NCBI GenBank assembly: GCA_965226805.1
Contig: CBDDDW010000020.1
Coordinates: forward strand, 44,909 to 108,908
Direction: 5' to 3'
From: CBDDDW01 sp965226805
GTDB taxonomy: Bacteria; Chloroflexota; Dehalococcoidia; Lucifugimonadales; JAGWBF01
Length of the DNA: 64,000 bases
The notes below the pieces were generated by a model. That model did no database searches. It had not been told where the DNA came from and saw nothing but the letters and a program-made list of their open reading frames with translations. Shown in pieces: positions 18,395-27,808 of the stretch (the first letter of the stretch is position 1; every line of letters begins with the position of its first letter). The position numbers were made by a program, and so were the translations under genes.

Positions 18395-18563
18395 TTCCCA
18401 CCTCCAGGCAAAGATGATACACGAGTGTAGCACAAAGGCGGCGCTGCGCGTACCTGAAAGTGGAAGGACGGCTAGCCCCAGGGGCTTTCTTGCCCTTGCG
18501 TTGAAACGAGCGTAGAATTGCTGGAAAACGAAACGGGCCGGAGTGGTCAGAGGACAAGCGAAC

Positions 18564-19757
18564 ATGGAAAACGGCAACGCGCCGTTGCATGGCATCAGGG
18601 TACTCGACTTGGGTCGGCACCAGGCTGGGCCCAGGTGCGCGCAGGTGCTCGGCCGCCTGGGCGCCGAGGTGATCAAGGTCGAGCGGCTGGGAGGGGAGGA
18701 GACCCGTACCCATAGCCCCTTTGCCAATGGACAGAGCGCCTACTTCGTCCAGTACAACAGCGGCAAGCGAAGTATCTGCATGGACCTGCGAAAGGACGGG
18801 GCCAAGGAGTTGCTCAAGCGACTGGTGAAGATCTCCGACGTGTTTATTCAGAACTTCCGGCCCGGTACCATCGAGAAGATGGGGTTTGGGTACGACGTGC
18901 TCCGCGAATTAAACCCCAGGATCGTGATGGTGAACATCTCGGCCTACGGCCAGTTCGGACCCTACAGGGAGAAGATCGGATACGATCCCATAGGCCAGGC
19001 AGTCGCCGGCATCATGACGGTCACCGGGGACGATGGTATGCCCCCAATACAAACTGGGGTCCCTATCATAGACAGAACGACCGCGCTCCACGCGGCCATC
19101 GGCACACTGGCCGCCCTGCGCGAACGCGATAATTCGGGTGAAGGACAGTCCATGGACCTTTGCCTGGCGGACTCCGGGTATAGCTTTACCGAAATTCCCA
19201 TCACCGCCTATATGGGCGGGGGAGGGGAGCCCAAGCGCTGGGCGCAGGGGAGGACCGGCATTCCCCCATCCGGCAGGCACCCATGTAAAGAAGGATGGGT
19301 ACTCCTGTCAGTACCGGACCAGCACCAGTGGCCTCGGGTGTGCCGGGCCCTCGGCAAGCCGGAATGGATAGAGGACGAGCGTTTCGCCGACAGAGAAGCA
19401 CGGACTCAAAACGGAGACATCATCAACTCGGCCGTACAAGAGCTCCTGGCTGACATGACGATGAAGGAGGCCATCGACCACTTTACCCTGCACGACGTTA
19501 CCGTGGCACCGATCAACAGCATAGCCGAGGCGGCCACTGACCCCCTCCTCTGGGAGCGACGGGCGCTGGTCGAGGTGCCGGACCCCATCGCTGGGTCGAT
19601 CCACGTGTCCGGGGACTTCTGGCATTTCAGCCGTACTCCCGCGGTGTTTGGACCTACACCAACGCCCGGGGAGCACACAGACGAGATACTGACCGGCCTC
19701 CTTGGTATGTCCGACGAGCAAGTGGAACAGCTGAGGGCCGAGCAGGTCGTGGGCTAG
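18564..19757 (+). CDS. CaiB/BaiF family (family III) CoA transferase
   Basis: Family III CoA transferases move CoA between acyl-CoA and free acids through an aspartyl-CoA intermediate. The 397-residue protein has the N-terminal GIRVLDLGRHQAGPRCAQVL, LGAEVIKVE, DLRKDGAKELL, FIQNFRPGTIEKMG and SAYGQFGPY. The likely catalytic Asp lies in GVPIIDRTTALHA. The ATG at 18564 gives the usual N-terminus. An upstream GTG at 18543 is less likely. It is divergent from the hydantoinase with 169 bases between, a plausible shared control region. The substrate cannot be named. Confidence 0.85.
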   Translation: MENGNAPLHGIRVLDLGRHQAGPRCAQVLGRLGAEVIKVERLGGEETRTHSPFANGQSAYFVQYNSGKRSICMDLRKDGAKELLKRLVKISDVFIQNFRPGTIEKMGFGYDVLRELNPRIVMVNISAYGQFGPYREKIGYDPIGQAVAGIMTVTGDDGMPPIQTGVPIIDRTTALHAAIGTLAALRERDNSGEGQSMDLCLADSGYSFTEIPITAYMGGGGEPKRWAQGRTGIPPSGRHPCKEGWVLLSVPDQHQWPRVCRALGKPEWIEDERFADREARTQNGDIINSAVQELLADMTMKEAIDHFTLHDVTVAPINSIAEAATDPLLWERRALVEVPDPIAGSIHVSGDFWHFSRTPAVFGPTPTPGEHTDEILTGLLGMSDEQVEQLRAEQVVG

Positions 19758-19800
19758 TACTCAATCGCATAAGTCCGCGTACAGGAAAATCGTAGTTGGC

Positions 19801-19823
19801 CCGCTCACACTGAGCGGCTTTTT
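19801..19823 (+). terminator. Rho-independent terminator after the CoA transferase
   Basis: The 7-bp stem CCGCTCA/TGAGCGG (19801-19807 and 19811-19817) with a CAC loop is followed by CTTTTTG. It lies 44 bases past the CoA-transferase stop. Confidence 0.75.
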
Positions 19824-20013
19824 GTACCGCGCTTTTGCGCAAGCAAGTACTAGCGCCTGCAGCGCTCACGCACACGTACATCCGCATCGGCGCTCCTGAG
19901 CTCGTGGCAGCCGAAGTACCGCTTTTCTTCCGCCCCCAGTAATGATACCTTATGTGGTGTCCGGGCCGGTTTGTGATCCAGGTTCTCTGACTCTAATCTA
20001 GCGAGGTTGTCCA

Positions 20014-21192
20014 ATGTATGACCTGCTGCTCAAGGGAGGAACGACCGTCGATCCTTCCCAGAAGCTTCATGGCGTTCACGATGTGGCGGTAACGGACGGG
20101 AAGATCGCCGAGATCTCAGCCTCCATCGAGAGGGAGGAAGCCACGAAGGTAATCAACCTGGCTGGGAAAATCGTGACCCCCGGGATAATCGACCTTCACG
20201 TGCACGTCTACGATGGATTCACCTGGAACAGCGTCAACCCAGACCTGGTCGGCGTTCGGGCCGGCGTCACTACGCTGGTGGATGCAGGGAGCGCCGGATG
20301 CGCCACCTTTGCAGGCTTCCCCAGGTACGTCATCCCCGATAACCATACCGAGATTCTCGCTTTCCTCCATATCTGCCAGACGGGGCTTTCCACATTTCCC
20401 GACATCACCTCCGAAAGCAGCATAGACCTGGAAGCGACGTTGAAAGTGGCGAGCAGCCACAAGGGCCTTATAAAGGGCATCAAGGCGCGGATGGTGTCTC
20501 CGGCCCTGGAGATTTTGGGCATGGAGATGGTCAGGATAGCCAAGCGAGCGGCCAAGGACAGCGGCACAAGGTTGATGGTACACATCGGGGACACCGAGAA
20601 ACGATGCGATCCAAATGTGATCCGGGAGCTTCTCCCCATCATGGAGGAGGGTGACATAGTCACCCACTTCTTCAACGCCCTGCCAGGTGGGGTGCTGGAC
20701 TCCAATGGCAAGCTTGTACCAGAGGCCCGGGAGGCGGCGGATAGGGGCGTCTGGCTGGACACGGCCCACGGGATGTGCTGCTTCAGCCTGGACGTGGGCC
20801 GGCGAATCCTGGACCAGGGACTGCTGCCCCACTGTATCAGCTCGGATATCAGCAGCCCGGGGCGATTACGTATCGTCCACAGCATGGCCGAGATGATGAC
20901 CCGCTTCCTGGGAATGGGGTTCTCTCTCGATCAGGTGATCACCATGAGCACCACCAATCCGGCGAAGGCCATTGGGGAAGAGAATCGACTGGGCAGCCTG
21001 GTAGTGGGCAGACAGGCGGACATTTCTGTGTTGCAGATCAACGATGGAGATTGGGTGGTGCACGATTCCTTTGGAGATAGCCTTCGGGTTGACAAGGCCG
21101 TAGTACCGGCGTTGACTGTGAAAGCGGGTCAGGTGTTCGAGCCCGAGTGGGGCCCCCATCCATGGGGCTGGGAGCCCGAGCCGGCAGGCTAG
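20014..21192 (+). CDS. Amidohydrolase/deacetylase family metallohydrolase
   Basis: The 392-residue protein belongs to the amidohydrolase superfamily, in the branch that contains dihydroorotase-like and EF_0837-type deacetylases. It has the metal-binding PGIIDLHVHVYDG, VTTLVDAGSAG, a likely bridging Lys in LIKGIKARM, MVHIGDT, DIVTHFFNALPGG and CISSDISS for the last Asp. The C-terminal GRQADISVLQ closes the beta-sandwich. It starts 256 bases after the CoA-transferase gene, beyond a terminator, so it is probably a separate unit. The substrate is unknown; an N-acyl amino acid or cyclic amide is a guess. Confidence 0.8.
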   Translation: MYDLLLKGGTTVDPSQKLHGVHDVAVTDGKIAEISASIEREEATKVINLAGKIVTPGIIDLHVHVYDGFTWNSVNPDLVGVRAGVTTLVDAGSAGCATFAGFPRYVIPDNHTEILAFLHICQTGLSTFPDITSESSIDLEATLKVASSHKGLIKGIKARMVSPALEILGMEMVRIAKRAAKDSGTRLMVHIGDTEKRCDPNVIRELLPIMEEGDIVTHFFNALPGGVLDSNGKLVPEAREAADRGVWLDTAHGMCCFSLDVGRRILDQGLLPHCISSDISSPGRLRIVHSMAEMMTRFLGMGFSLDQVITMSTTNPAKAIGEENRLGSLVVGRQADISVLQINDGDWVVHDSFGDSLRVDKAVVPALTVKAGQVFEPEWGPHPWGWEPEPAG

Positions 21193-21242
21193 CTACGGAT
21201 GCGGCGCCACCGGAACTCCCTGTCACGTAAGGGGAATGGCGG

Positions 21243-22860
21243 ATGGAAGAAGCGCTCCTCTCCATAGGGTTGCTGATTGTCGCCGCCAAGGTGGGGGAGG
21301 GAATCGCCCTCCGCCTGCACTTGAACGCGATGGCAGCCTATGTCCTGGCTGGCATCATCTTCGGCCCCGTGCTGGGTCTGGTGGAGCCCAGCGAGGAGCT
21401 CAGCATATTCTTCGGGGTAGGGATTGTGTTCCTGTTCTTCCTCGTAGGCGTGGAGGAAGTGGACATCTCCGGGTTTGCCGAAACCCTCCGAGGCAGATTC
21501 TTCTTGGCGGCAGCCATCGGCCTCCTGGTACCCATGGCTGCCAGCCTGCCGGTAACTCTCTACATTCTCGACTTGTCGACTCCCGCCGCAATAGCTCTCT
21601 CCGGCGTTATCTCCCTCTCCAGCCTCGGTGTTGCCGCAAAGGTACTGAGCGACATGAACCATCTGAAGGAGCCCTTGGGGCTGGAGATCTTCACTATAGT
21701 AGCGGTGGTGGAGCTGGTGGGCCTGCTGTTGGTCGGCTTCGCCCTGCAGGACCTTGAGGACCCCGGGAAGTTCAGCCTGTGGACCATCCCAAGGTTGCTG
21801 GGCCAGATAGCTGGATTCGCTATCATCGCGTGGCTCCTGGCCTGCCACGTGTTTCCGCCCCTCGTTATCCGGCTAAGGAGATGGGTCACGGCAACGCAGC
21901 TCACCTTCGGGGTGCTGATAGGAGCGCTTTTCCTGATCGTGGTCGGAGCGGAGGAGATCGGGATGCATATGTCGCTGGGCGCGCTGCTGTTTGGAACCGC
22001 CCCTCTCGGGGCTGCCACGCAGGCTGAGGGCCGAAGTCATGCCTGGTGTACGCAGCATCGCTAACGGCCTGTTTATTCCTCTCTTCTTTGCCTCTGCCGG
22101 CCTCCACCTCACAGCATCGTTATCCGGGCTGTCCGCAGTGGACATAGCCGCCATTGTGGGGGTGGCTGTCATGGGTAAAGGCGCCGGCGCCGTGCTGGGG
22201 CCCCGAATTGCCCGCCTGACCAACCCCTTCGCCATCGCCTCCGGAGTTATGGCGAAGGGCGTGGTGGAGATCGCGCTCCTGCTGGCCATCCTGGAGACCG
22301 GCGCAATCAGCCAGGAGCTTTTCTCCCTGGTCACCATGATCATGCTGGTCTACATCTTCGTCACGCCCTTGGTAATAAACTCAGCCGTGAAACGCGCCAA
22401 GGAGGCCAAAGATCCCACGATGCCGTCGGCCATACCTCCCTCCTACGGCAGGTACGCACTGGACAATCTCAAGGTTGAGGATGTCCTGGACGTGTCCCGC
22501 CAGTTCCCCAGGGCCGACCTCTCGGTCGCAGACTTCATGGAGCAGTGGATCGTGCCGGAGCAGAGGGATTACGTGGTCATCGGAGATGACCGCCGGTTTG
22601 CGGGCGTCTTCTCCATTCGGAGCCTCCGGTCGGTCCCTAAAGCCAGATGGGACATGACGTCTATCGGCGAACTAGCCAAGCACAACTATCCGCCGGTGAA
22701 CCCAGATGACTCCTTGGACGATGTACTGGAGTGGATGGCCGAGAGATTCCTCTCCACGATACCCGTGATCCACGAGCAGACTGGTGCGTTCCTGGAGTCC
22801 ATCACCAGCAGGGACGTTATGGCGTCCATCGCGGGAGGAGAGCGAGACAGGAGCCACTAA
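21243..22860 (+). CDS. CPA2-type Na+/H+ or K+/H+ antiporter with CBS domains, apparent frameshift
   Basis: The protein combines a multi-helix CPA2 exchanger domain with a C-terminal cytoplasmic pair of CBS repeats (around DLSVADFMEQWIVPEQRDYV and PPVNPDDSLDDVLEWMAERF). The first frame (21243-22064) carries the N-terminal helices up to LGALLFGTAPL. The second (from about 21991) continues with SGLPRRLRAEVMPG and the remaining helices. Removing one C from the CCCC run at about 22000-22003 gives an uninterrupted FGTALSGLPRRL, so a single-base insertion explains the break. It is probably an assembly error or a recent mutation. CBS domains suggest adenylate-nucleotide control. Confidence 0.8.
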
Positions 22861-22867
22861 GGGGCGC

Positions 22868-23815
22868 TCACCGCTCCCTTTTCGCCCGCCTGGGCAAGAG
22901 CCGGGCCACGCGCGCGGAGAAGGAAATCCGCCTCCCAAGGTTGGCGGCGACCACCGGGACGGCAGTCTTGTTCCCGACGATCAGAGATCCCACCCAGCTG
23001 CGGACCTCCTTCTCTGTAGGCCTCCTCTGCTCCCAGGAGGGCCCAAGACACGTTAAGGGCTCCCAGCGGCGGGCCCCCCTGGGCCTCACCATTACTAGGC
23101 CCCCGGCCTCGGCGACTATGAGGACCCCGGCTGCCACGTCCCATATTCTGGGCCCGCCAATCACAACGTATTGGAATACCTCTCGCGCAGCCATGGCCAG
23201 CTCATAGGCGATACTTCCGGTTACTCTCGGCTCACCTACGCGCCGTCGAAGGCCCTTTCCTATCTTGAAACTGGCGCCGAAGGAGCCCGGCAGACCCACA
23301 AGGCGGTTGGGCTCGGGGCCCTCTGAGCCCGTACCTTCCGGCACTATCGAGATGCGCTCCCCGTCCATCCAGGCCCCACCGCCTTTCCGCGCATGCAGCA
23401 CAACACCCCCATTCCCCCCGGGCCAGGGAATGAAGATCGCCCCAGCTACGGGAGTTCCCCGGTGCAGCACGCCGACGGATACGGCGTATATAGGCAGGCC
23501 GTTGATGAAGTTGGTGGTGCCGTCCAGTGGGTCCAGTACCCACAAGAAGTCTTTGACTGGCTCATCTTCCTCTTTCGGTCCCTCCTCGCCGACGATGCCG
23601 TGGTCCGGAAAGGAGCGCGAGATAGAGCTACACAGGTACTCCTGGCTCTCGGTGTCCGCCTTAGTAACAGGGTCTCGCTGTTTCTTCTCGTCCTTGTACT
23701 CCACTTCAATATCTGTGCCGAAGTGGCCCAAGAGTATCTCGCCGGCATGCCTTGTCATCTCGGCAGCCTCGGCCTCTATGTCAACCAGCAGATTCTCGTC
23801 AGGGAGGGTTTCCAT
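22868..23815 (-). CDS. Inositol monophosphatase family protein
   Basis: This Mg-dependent phosphatase family removes phosphate from inositol phosphate, NADP, FBP or PAP. The 315-residue protein has VGEEG with the first metal Glu, the signature LDPLDGTTNFINGLP, and the third metal region WDVAAGVLIVAEAGG. I chose ATG 23815 because AGAAGGG lies directly before it. It is convergent with the antiporter, 7 bases apart. The substrate is not determinable from motifs alone. Confidence 0.87.
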   Translation of the reverse strand: METLPDENLLVDIEAEAAEMTRHAGEILLGHFGTDIEVEYKDEKKQRDPVTKADTESQEYLCSSISRSFPDHGIVGEEGPKEEDEPVKDFLWVLDPLDGTTNFINGLPIYAVSVGVLHRGTPVAGAIFIPWPGGNGGVVLHARKGGGAWMDGERISIVPEGTGSEGPEPNRLVGLPGSFGASFKIGKGLRRRVGEPRVTGSIAYELAMAAREVFQYVVIGGPRIWDVAAGVLIVAEAGGLVMVRPRGARRWEPLTCLGPSWEQRRPTEKEVRSWVGSLIVGNKTAVPVVAANLGRRISFSARVARLLPRRAKRER

Positions 23816-23961
23816 GTACCCTTCTCTCAACCAGGCAGAATCAGGTCAGATTTTGGACACGCCGTAGCCACACATGGCCCAGCCTTCGGCGCGGCACCCC
23901 AATTATATCAGCGGTGGCCCACCAAGGCTTGGTACTTGAAGGGAGGTTCCCAAATCCACTA

Positions 23962-23993
23962 ATATTGTGTAAGATAGTGTGGAATATATTGTG
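23962..23993 (+). promoter_or_regulatory. Direct repeats upstream of the toxin-antitoxin operon
   Basis: Two exact copies of ATATTGTG begin at 23962 and 23986, 24 bases apart, just upstream of the antitoxin start at 24006. Ribbon-helix-helix antitoxins usually bind repeated short sites over their own promoter, so these are candidate operators. The AT-rich stretch also resembles a -10 region. Confidence 0.45.
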
Positions 23994-24005
23994 GAGAGTT
24001 TCTCG

Positions 24006-24257
24006 ATGCCAAAGAAAGTAATACAGGTCCCTATAGGGGATGAGTTGCTGGAAGCACTGGACGACCTGTCCAGGGCCGAGGGTCGCTCTCGCTCGGAGAT
24101 CATCCGGGAAGCGTGCCAACGTTATTTGGAGCGGCTTGAGCAGGTGCAGCTAGACCGGTCCTACCAGGAGGGTTATAGGCGCCGTCCAGAGGATCCGGCC
24201 CTTGCCGAAGCCCAGGCTTCGGTTACCGGTGAGGTACTGTCCAGGGAGAGTTGGTAA
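24006..24257 (+). CDS. Ribbon-helix-helix antitoxin (MazE/CopG-like)
   Basis: The 83-residue protein has an N-terminal ribbon-helix-helix domain: KKVIQVPIGDELLEALDDL, then EGRSRSEIIREACQRYLERL. This is the usual CopG/MazE-type DNA-binding fold. Its acidic and polar C-terminus (after about residue 50) would wrap the toxin. The ATG at 24006 was chosen because the protein then starts at the ribbon; an in-frame start at 23979 adds nine residues. The stop TAA is immediately followed by the toxin start. Confidence 0.85.
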   Translation: MPKKVIQVPIGDELLEALDDLSRAEGRSRSEIIREACQRYLERLEQVQLDRSYQEGYRRRPEDPALAEAQASVTGEVLSRESW

Positions 24258-24581
24258 GTGCTGAGGGGCGAGGTGTGGTGGGCCAACCTGCCGGCTCCAG
24301 TGGGAAGGCGCCCGGTACTCCTCCTCTCCCGTAACAGCGCCTACCGAGTACGCACGTCGGTGACGGTGTCCGCCATTACCCGCACCATCCGAGGAATACC
24401 TGTAGAGGTGCCGTTAGACCAGAGCGACGGAATGCCGACCGAGTGCGTGGTCAACCTGGACAACATTCTCACGATCCCTAAAGGCATCCTGGAGCAATCC
24501 ATTGCCTCTCTCTCGAGGGAGAAGATGATCCGGGTCAACCGGGCCATCGCCTTCGCGCTGGGCATGGAAGTCCCCACGTGA
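24258..24581 (+). CDS. MazF/PemK-like mRNA endoribonuclease toxin
   Basis: MazF-family toxins cleave mRNA at short sequences and arrest growth unless bound by the antitoxin. The 107-residue protein begins LRGEVWWANLPAPVGRRPVLLLS, matching the MazF start G-E-V/I-W-x-A-x-L, followed by a T-V-S-A-I-T core strand and ECVVNLDNILTIPK. The GTG start directly follows the antitoxin stop with no gap, which indicates translational coupling. Confidence 0.88.
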   Translation: MLRGEVWWANLPAPVGRRPVLLLSRNSAYRVRTSVTVSAITRTIRGIPVEVPLDQSDGMPTECVVNLDNILTIPKGILEQSIASLSREKMIRVNRAIAFALGMEVPT

Positions 24582-24733
24582 GAGAATGTCGTTCCCTCGA
24601 GGGCTTGTGGCGCCGTATTCGTCCTTAGTGGTGCTGTAAGCGACCAGCCAGGCACCCCTGCTACCTGGTCCCACAACCTTCCTTGCCGGTCACACGTCAG
24701 TTCGCACCCAGCCCCATGGGTTTCGCAGTGCCT

Positions 24734-24743
24734 GTGCTATAAT
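24734..24743 (+). promoter_or_regulatory. Extended -10 promoter upstream of the HpcH/CitE-like cluster
   Basis: TG-T-GC precedes a perfect TATAAT at 24738-24743. No good -35 box is visible. It would drive the three tandem lyase-like genes with a leader of about 100 bases if the ATG at 24854 is used. Confidence 0.5.
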
Positions 24744-24853
24744 GTCCCCACGCTCGAAGGGTGAGCCAGTCTCCAAGCCGGCACAAGAAAAGAATTGCCA
24801 GTAGGGTCCCTTCGCCCGAGCCACTCTCCGCAGGAGCCCCGTCCTTGATCGAC

Positions 24854-25804
24854 ATGCAAGACACCGTCCGCCGTTCCTGGCTCTTGGTGCCCCTCTCCGA
24901 CGAGAACCAGATCTCCCAGGCCTGGACGGTTGACGCAGACGTCTTAGTGCTGGACCTAGCAGAGCTCGTAGCTGAGGTGGACAAGCCCCCTGCAAGGGAG
25001 CGTGCGAGGGAGGCGATCGCGGACGTCAGGCGCGGCGGCGCCCACGTCTTCGTCCAGGTGGACAAAGAGCTCTTATACGCCGATCTTAGGGCCTGCGCCT
25101 GGCCGGGCCTTGACGGGATCATCATACCCAGACTGGAATCCGCTCAGGAGGTGGCCGAGGCCGACGACCTGCTCTCGGCGATGGAAGACGAGAGGGGGCT
25201 GCCTCCCGGGAGACTCCAGATTGTGGCCTCCCTGGAGACCGACAAGGGAAACTTTTATGCCATGGATATCGCGCGCTCCTGTCCCCGCATTTGGGGAATA
25301 ACGCTGGGCAGGGCAGACCTGATGATGGACCTTCGCCCAGAACCCTCGGGAGAGATCCATCTCATGACCTACCTGATGCAGCGAATGATTACCATAGCGA
25401 ACGCCTGTGGAATCGTCCCCCTGGGCGCCTGGTGGCGCGCCCCGGCGCGGGGCTTGCTGGCCAGTCCTGAGGACACATACCAGGCCGCAATCAGGGGAAG
25501 TCATATCGGATTCAAAGGCTCGATGTGCATCCGGGGGGACCAGGTAGAGCAGCTAAATCGGGGGTTCAGTCCCGGAGAGGACGCGATCGGCGAGGCCCGC
25601 CACCTCGCCGATGCCTTCGCCAAGAGGGAGGCGGCCGGGGAGACAGTCATGAGCATGGGCGGCAGGATCGTAGACCTGCCCGCCGCCAGGGCCGCCCGCA
25701 AGCTGATCGAGTTCGCCGGCGCCTGCGCTGCCCGGGACGAGGAGAAGTCCCGGGCGGTGTCAAAAGCCCAGGAGGAGCTGCTTGAGCAGGGGGCTTCGCC
25801 GTGA
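24854..25804 (+). CDS. HpcH/HpaI-CitE family protein, paralogue 1 (diverged metal motif)
   Basis: The family includes citryl-CoA and malyl-CoA lyases and HpcH aldolases, which are Mg-dependent TIM barrels. The 316-residue protein aligns by eye with the next two genes from MQDTVRRSWLLVP onward. Where they have LDLED it reads LDLAEL, so the acidic metal/CoA-site motif is altered. Later motifs are kept: HVFVQVDKELLYADL, WPGLDGIIIP, ASLETDKG and LGRADLMMDL. I chose ATG 24854 by alignment with the paralogues; a GTG at 24761 would add 31 unmatched residues. It may have changed substrate or be a non-catalytic partner. Confidence 0.75.
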   Translation: MQDTVRRSWLLVPLSDENQISQAWTVDADVLVLDLAELVAEVDKPPARERAREAIADVRRGGAHVFVQVDKELLYADLRACAWPGLDGIIIPRLESAQEVAEADDLLSAMEDERGLPPGRLQIVASLETDKGNFYAMDIARSCPRIWGITLGRADLMMDLRPEPSGEIHLMTYLMQRMITIANACGIVPLGAWWRAPARGLLASPEDTYQAAIRGSHIGFKGSMCIRGDQVEQLNRGFSPGEDAIGEARHLADAFAKREAAGETVMSMGGRIVDLPAARAARKLIEFAGACAARDEEKSRAVSKAQEELLEQGASP

Positions 25805-26748
25805 CCAGGCGAGCGGTGCGTCGCTCCGGGCTTACCATGCCGGTCAACACGGAGCGGTTCGTCGACAAGGCCTGGACCCGGGGATGCGACTACATCAACC
25901 TAGACTTGGAGGACTCGGTCCCTGAGTGGAAGAAGCCCCACGCCCGCACGCTGGTGAAGGACGCCATCGGAACAGTGTCCAAGGGAGGGGCTGAGGTGTT
26001 CATCCGGATCAATCACGGCTATGTTCAAGCCGACCTGGAGGCAGTAGTGTGGCCTGGGCTCAAACGGGTCAACTACCCAAAGACGGAAACTGCGGAGGAG
26101 ATAGAGAAGCTCGACCAGATCATTACCCGACTTGAGCGAGAGCGGGGGATACGCCCCGGCACCATCGAGATCGGAACAGCCCTCGAGACGGCCAGGGGCG
26201 TGACGAACGCGTACGAAATCGCCGGCGCCAGCCCCCGAATAAAGGAGTTCGGGGGCGGCAGTGGATACGACATGACCAGGGACCTGGGCGCGGAGATGTT
26301 CGTGGGGCTCGACCAGTTCGTGTACGGTCGTGGCGAGATGGAGCTGGCCGCCCGCGTGCTGGGCAAGGAACTCCTGGGAGCGCCCTATATTCCCGATACC
26401 CGAGGCAGCGTCAGCGACTCTGAGCAGGCGTTCCGGGAGGCCGACGCCGCACGCAAGTGCGGATTTCGCCACGGCAGTGGATTACACCCCAACGTGGTTG
26501 AGCCCCAGATAAGGGGATTCACCCCGACGGCCCAAGAGGTGGAACACGCTCGGTGGGTGTTGGAGCGGTACGGGGAGCTCCAGGCCGCAGGCAGAGTGTG
26601 GGAGGATGTGGATGGGCAGGTCATCGATGGCTATGAGGCGTGCAGGGCCGCGGAGCTACTCGACTGGGCCCAGCTCTGCGCTGAAAGAGACAAAGCGAAG
26701 GCCGAGGCAGTAGCCCGCACCCAGGCTGCTGAGAGCGCCGACCTCTGA
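25801..26748 (+). CDS. HpcH/HpaI-CitE family lyase, paralogue 2
   Basis: The 315-residue protein has the intact motif INLDLEDSVPEWKKPHART near residues 32-50, then EVFIRINHGYVQADLEAVVW, TALETARGV, and GGGSGYDMTRDLG in place of the usual G-x-x-D-L. This fits a CitE-like (citryl/malyl-CoA lyase) fold. The GTG start overlaps the stop of paralogue 1 (GTGA), so translation is coupled. The family says carbon-carbon lyase acting on CoA thioesters or oxoacids; the substrate is unknown. Confidence 0.82.
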   Translation: MTRRAVRRSGLTMPVNTERFVDKAWTRGCDYINLDLEDSVPEWKKPHARTLVKDAIGTVSKGGAEVFIRINHGYVQADLEAVVWPGLKRVNYPKTETAEEIEKLDQIITRLERERGIRPGTIEIGTALETARGVTNAYEIAGASPRIKEFGGGSGYDMTRDLGAEMFVGLDQFVYGRGEMELAARVLGKELLGAPYIPDTRGSVSDSEQAFREADAARKCGFRHGSGLHPNVVEPQIRGFTPTAQEVEHARWVLERYGELQAAGRVWEDVDGQVIDGYEACRAAELLDWAQLCAERDKAKAEAVARTQAAESADL

Positions 26749-26773
26749 GCTTCAGGGTGGTTTCTGAGCGTCT

Positions 26774-27763
26774 ATGACGGAATTGATACGCCGTTCCAAC
26801 CTTTTAGTGCCGATCACGTCGGTGAGATACTCTCCACTGGCCACCTGGTCTCTGGATGGTGAAATCGCCCCGCCCGGGCCTCCTCTCGACGATGAGCGAC
26901 CGAATGACCCGTGGCTCCGCCTACCCGACGCTATCACCCTGGACCTGGAGGATGGGGTCGCCGCCCACAGAAAGGATGAGGCCCGTAGCTTGGTGAAGGA
27001 CGCCATCGGGCCGGCGGGGCGGGGCGTGGCAGAGGTATTCGTGCGGGTCAACAAACTATACCTCTACGCCGACATCGAAGCCTCTGTCTGGCCGGGGCTC
27101 CGGGGAATTATGTTAAGTAAGGCCGAGACCGCCTCAGACGTCGCCTCGGCGTCGGAGATGCTGGCCGAGATGGAGCAGGTGCGAGAAATGGAGGCCGGCT
27201 CCCTGGAGATCATAGTCCTCCTCGAGTCGGCACTGGCCGTCTGGAACATCCGGGAGGTCATCGCCGCGTCGCCACGAGTCAAGCAGGTGGCGCTGGGCGA
27301 ACGGGACCTGTGCGCGGACCTGGGCATCGTCCCCTCGCGAGAGCACGATCCATTCGCATACGCCCGGGGTCGCGTGGTCGTGGAGGCCATAGCCGCCGGT
27401 GTCCAGCCACTGGACATAGGCTATCCCCTTGGCTCAATACCAGGAGTGATCTCCTGGGATGAGCTTCTGAGGTTGGCGGAAGTGGGGAAGAACCTCGGCT
27501 CCAAGGGAGTTATCTGCCCGCACCTTTCCTGGGTTGAGCCGGTGAACACCGCCTTCACCCCCTCGGCCAAACTGGTAGATTACAACACCCAGGTGCGGGA
27601 GACATTTGCCCAGGCAATCGCCGCGGGAACCGCCGCAGTGCCCTTCGCGGGGAGGATGATCGACGTTCCGGTGGATGAGTGGGCGAAGACGGTGCTAGAG
27701 AAGGCAGCCGCATGCCGAGCCCGCGACGAAGAAAAGCGGAGGGCCTGGGAAAGCTTGACTTAG
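26774..27763 (+). CDS. HpcH/HpaI-CitE family lyase, paralogue 3
   Basis: The 329-residue protein has ITLDLEDGVAAHRKDEAR near residues 55-72, EVFVRVNKLYLYADIEA, VLLESALAV and LGERDLCADLGI, so the CitE metal-binding residues all appear present. A proline-rich insertion (APPGPPLDDERP) precedes the first motif. It starts 25 bases after paralogue 2. With three consecutive paralogues a hetero-oligomer or a stepwise catabolic route is possible, but that is inference. Confidence 0.82.
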   Translation: MTELIRRSNLLVPITSVRYSPLATWSLDGEIAPPGPPLDDERPNDPWLRLPDAITLDLEDGVAAHRKDEARSLVKDAIGPAGRGVAEVFVRVNKLYLYADIEASVWPGLRGIMLSKAETASDVASASEMLAEMEQVREMEAGSLEIIVLLESALAVWNIREVIAASPRVKQVALGERDLCADLGIVPSREHDPFAYARGRVVVEAIAAGVQPLDIGYPLGSIPGVISWDELLRLAEVGKNLGSKGVICPHLSWVEPVNTAFTPSAKLVDYNTQVRETFAQAIAAGTAAVPFAGRMIDVPVDEWAKTVLEKAAACRARDEEKRRAWESLT

Positions 27764-27808
27764 CAACACCGCGAGCATCGAGACCGCTACGAATCAGAGG
27801 CTCAGAAA

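Noticed and set aside
18395..18727. 111-codon N-terminal extension of the hydantoinase frame
   Set aside because: It overlaps the divergent CoA-transferase gene, lacks family similarity, and the GTG at 18394 has a strong ribosome site.
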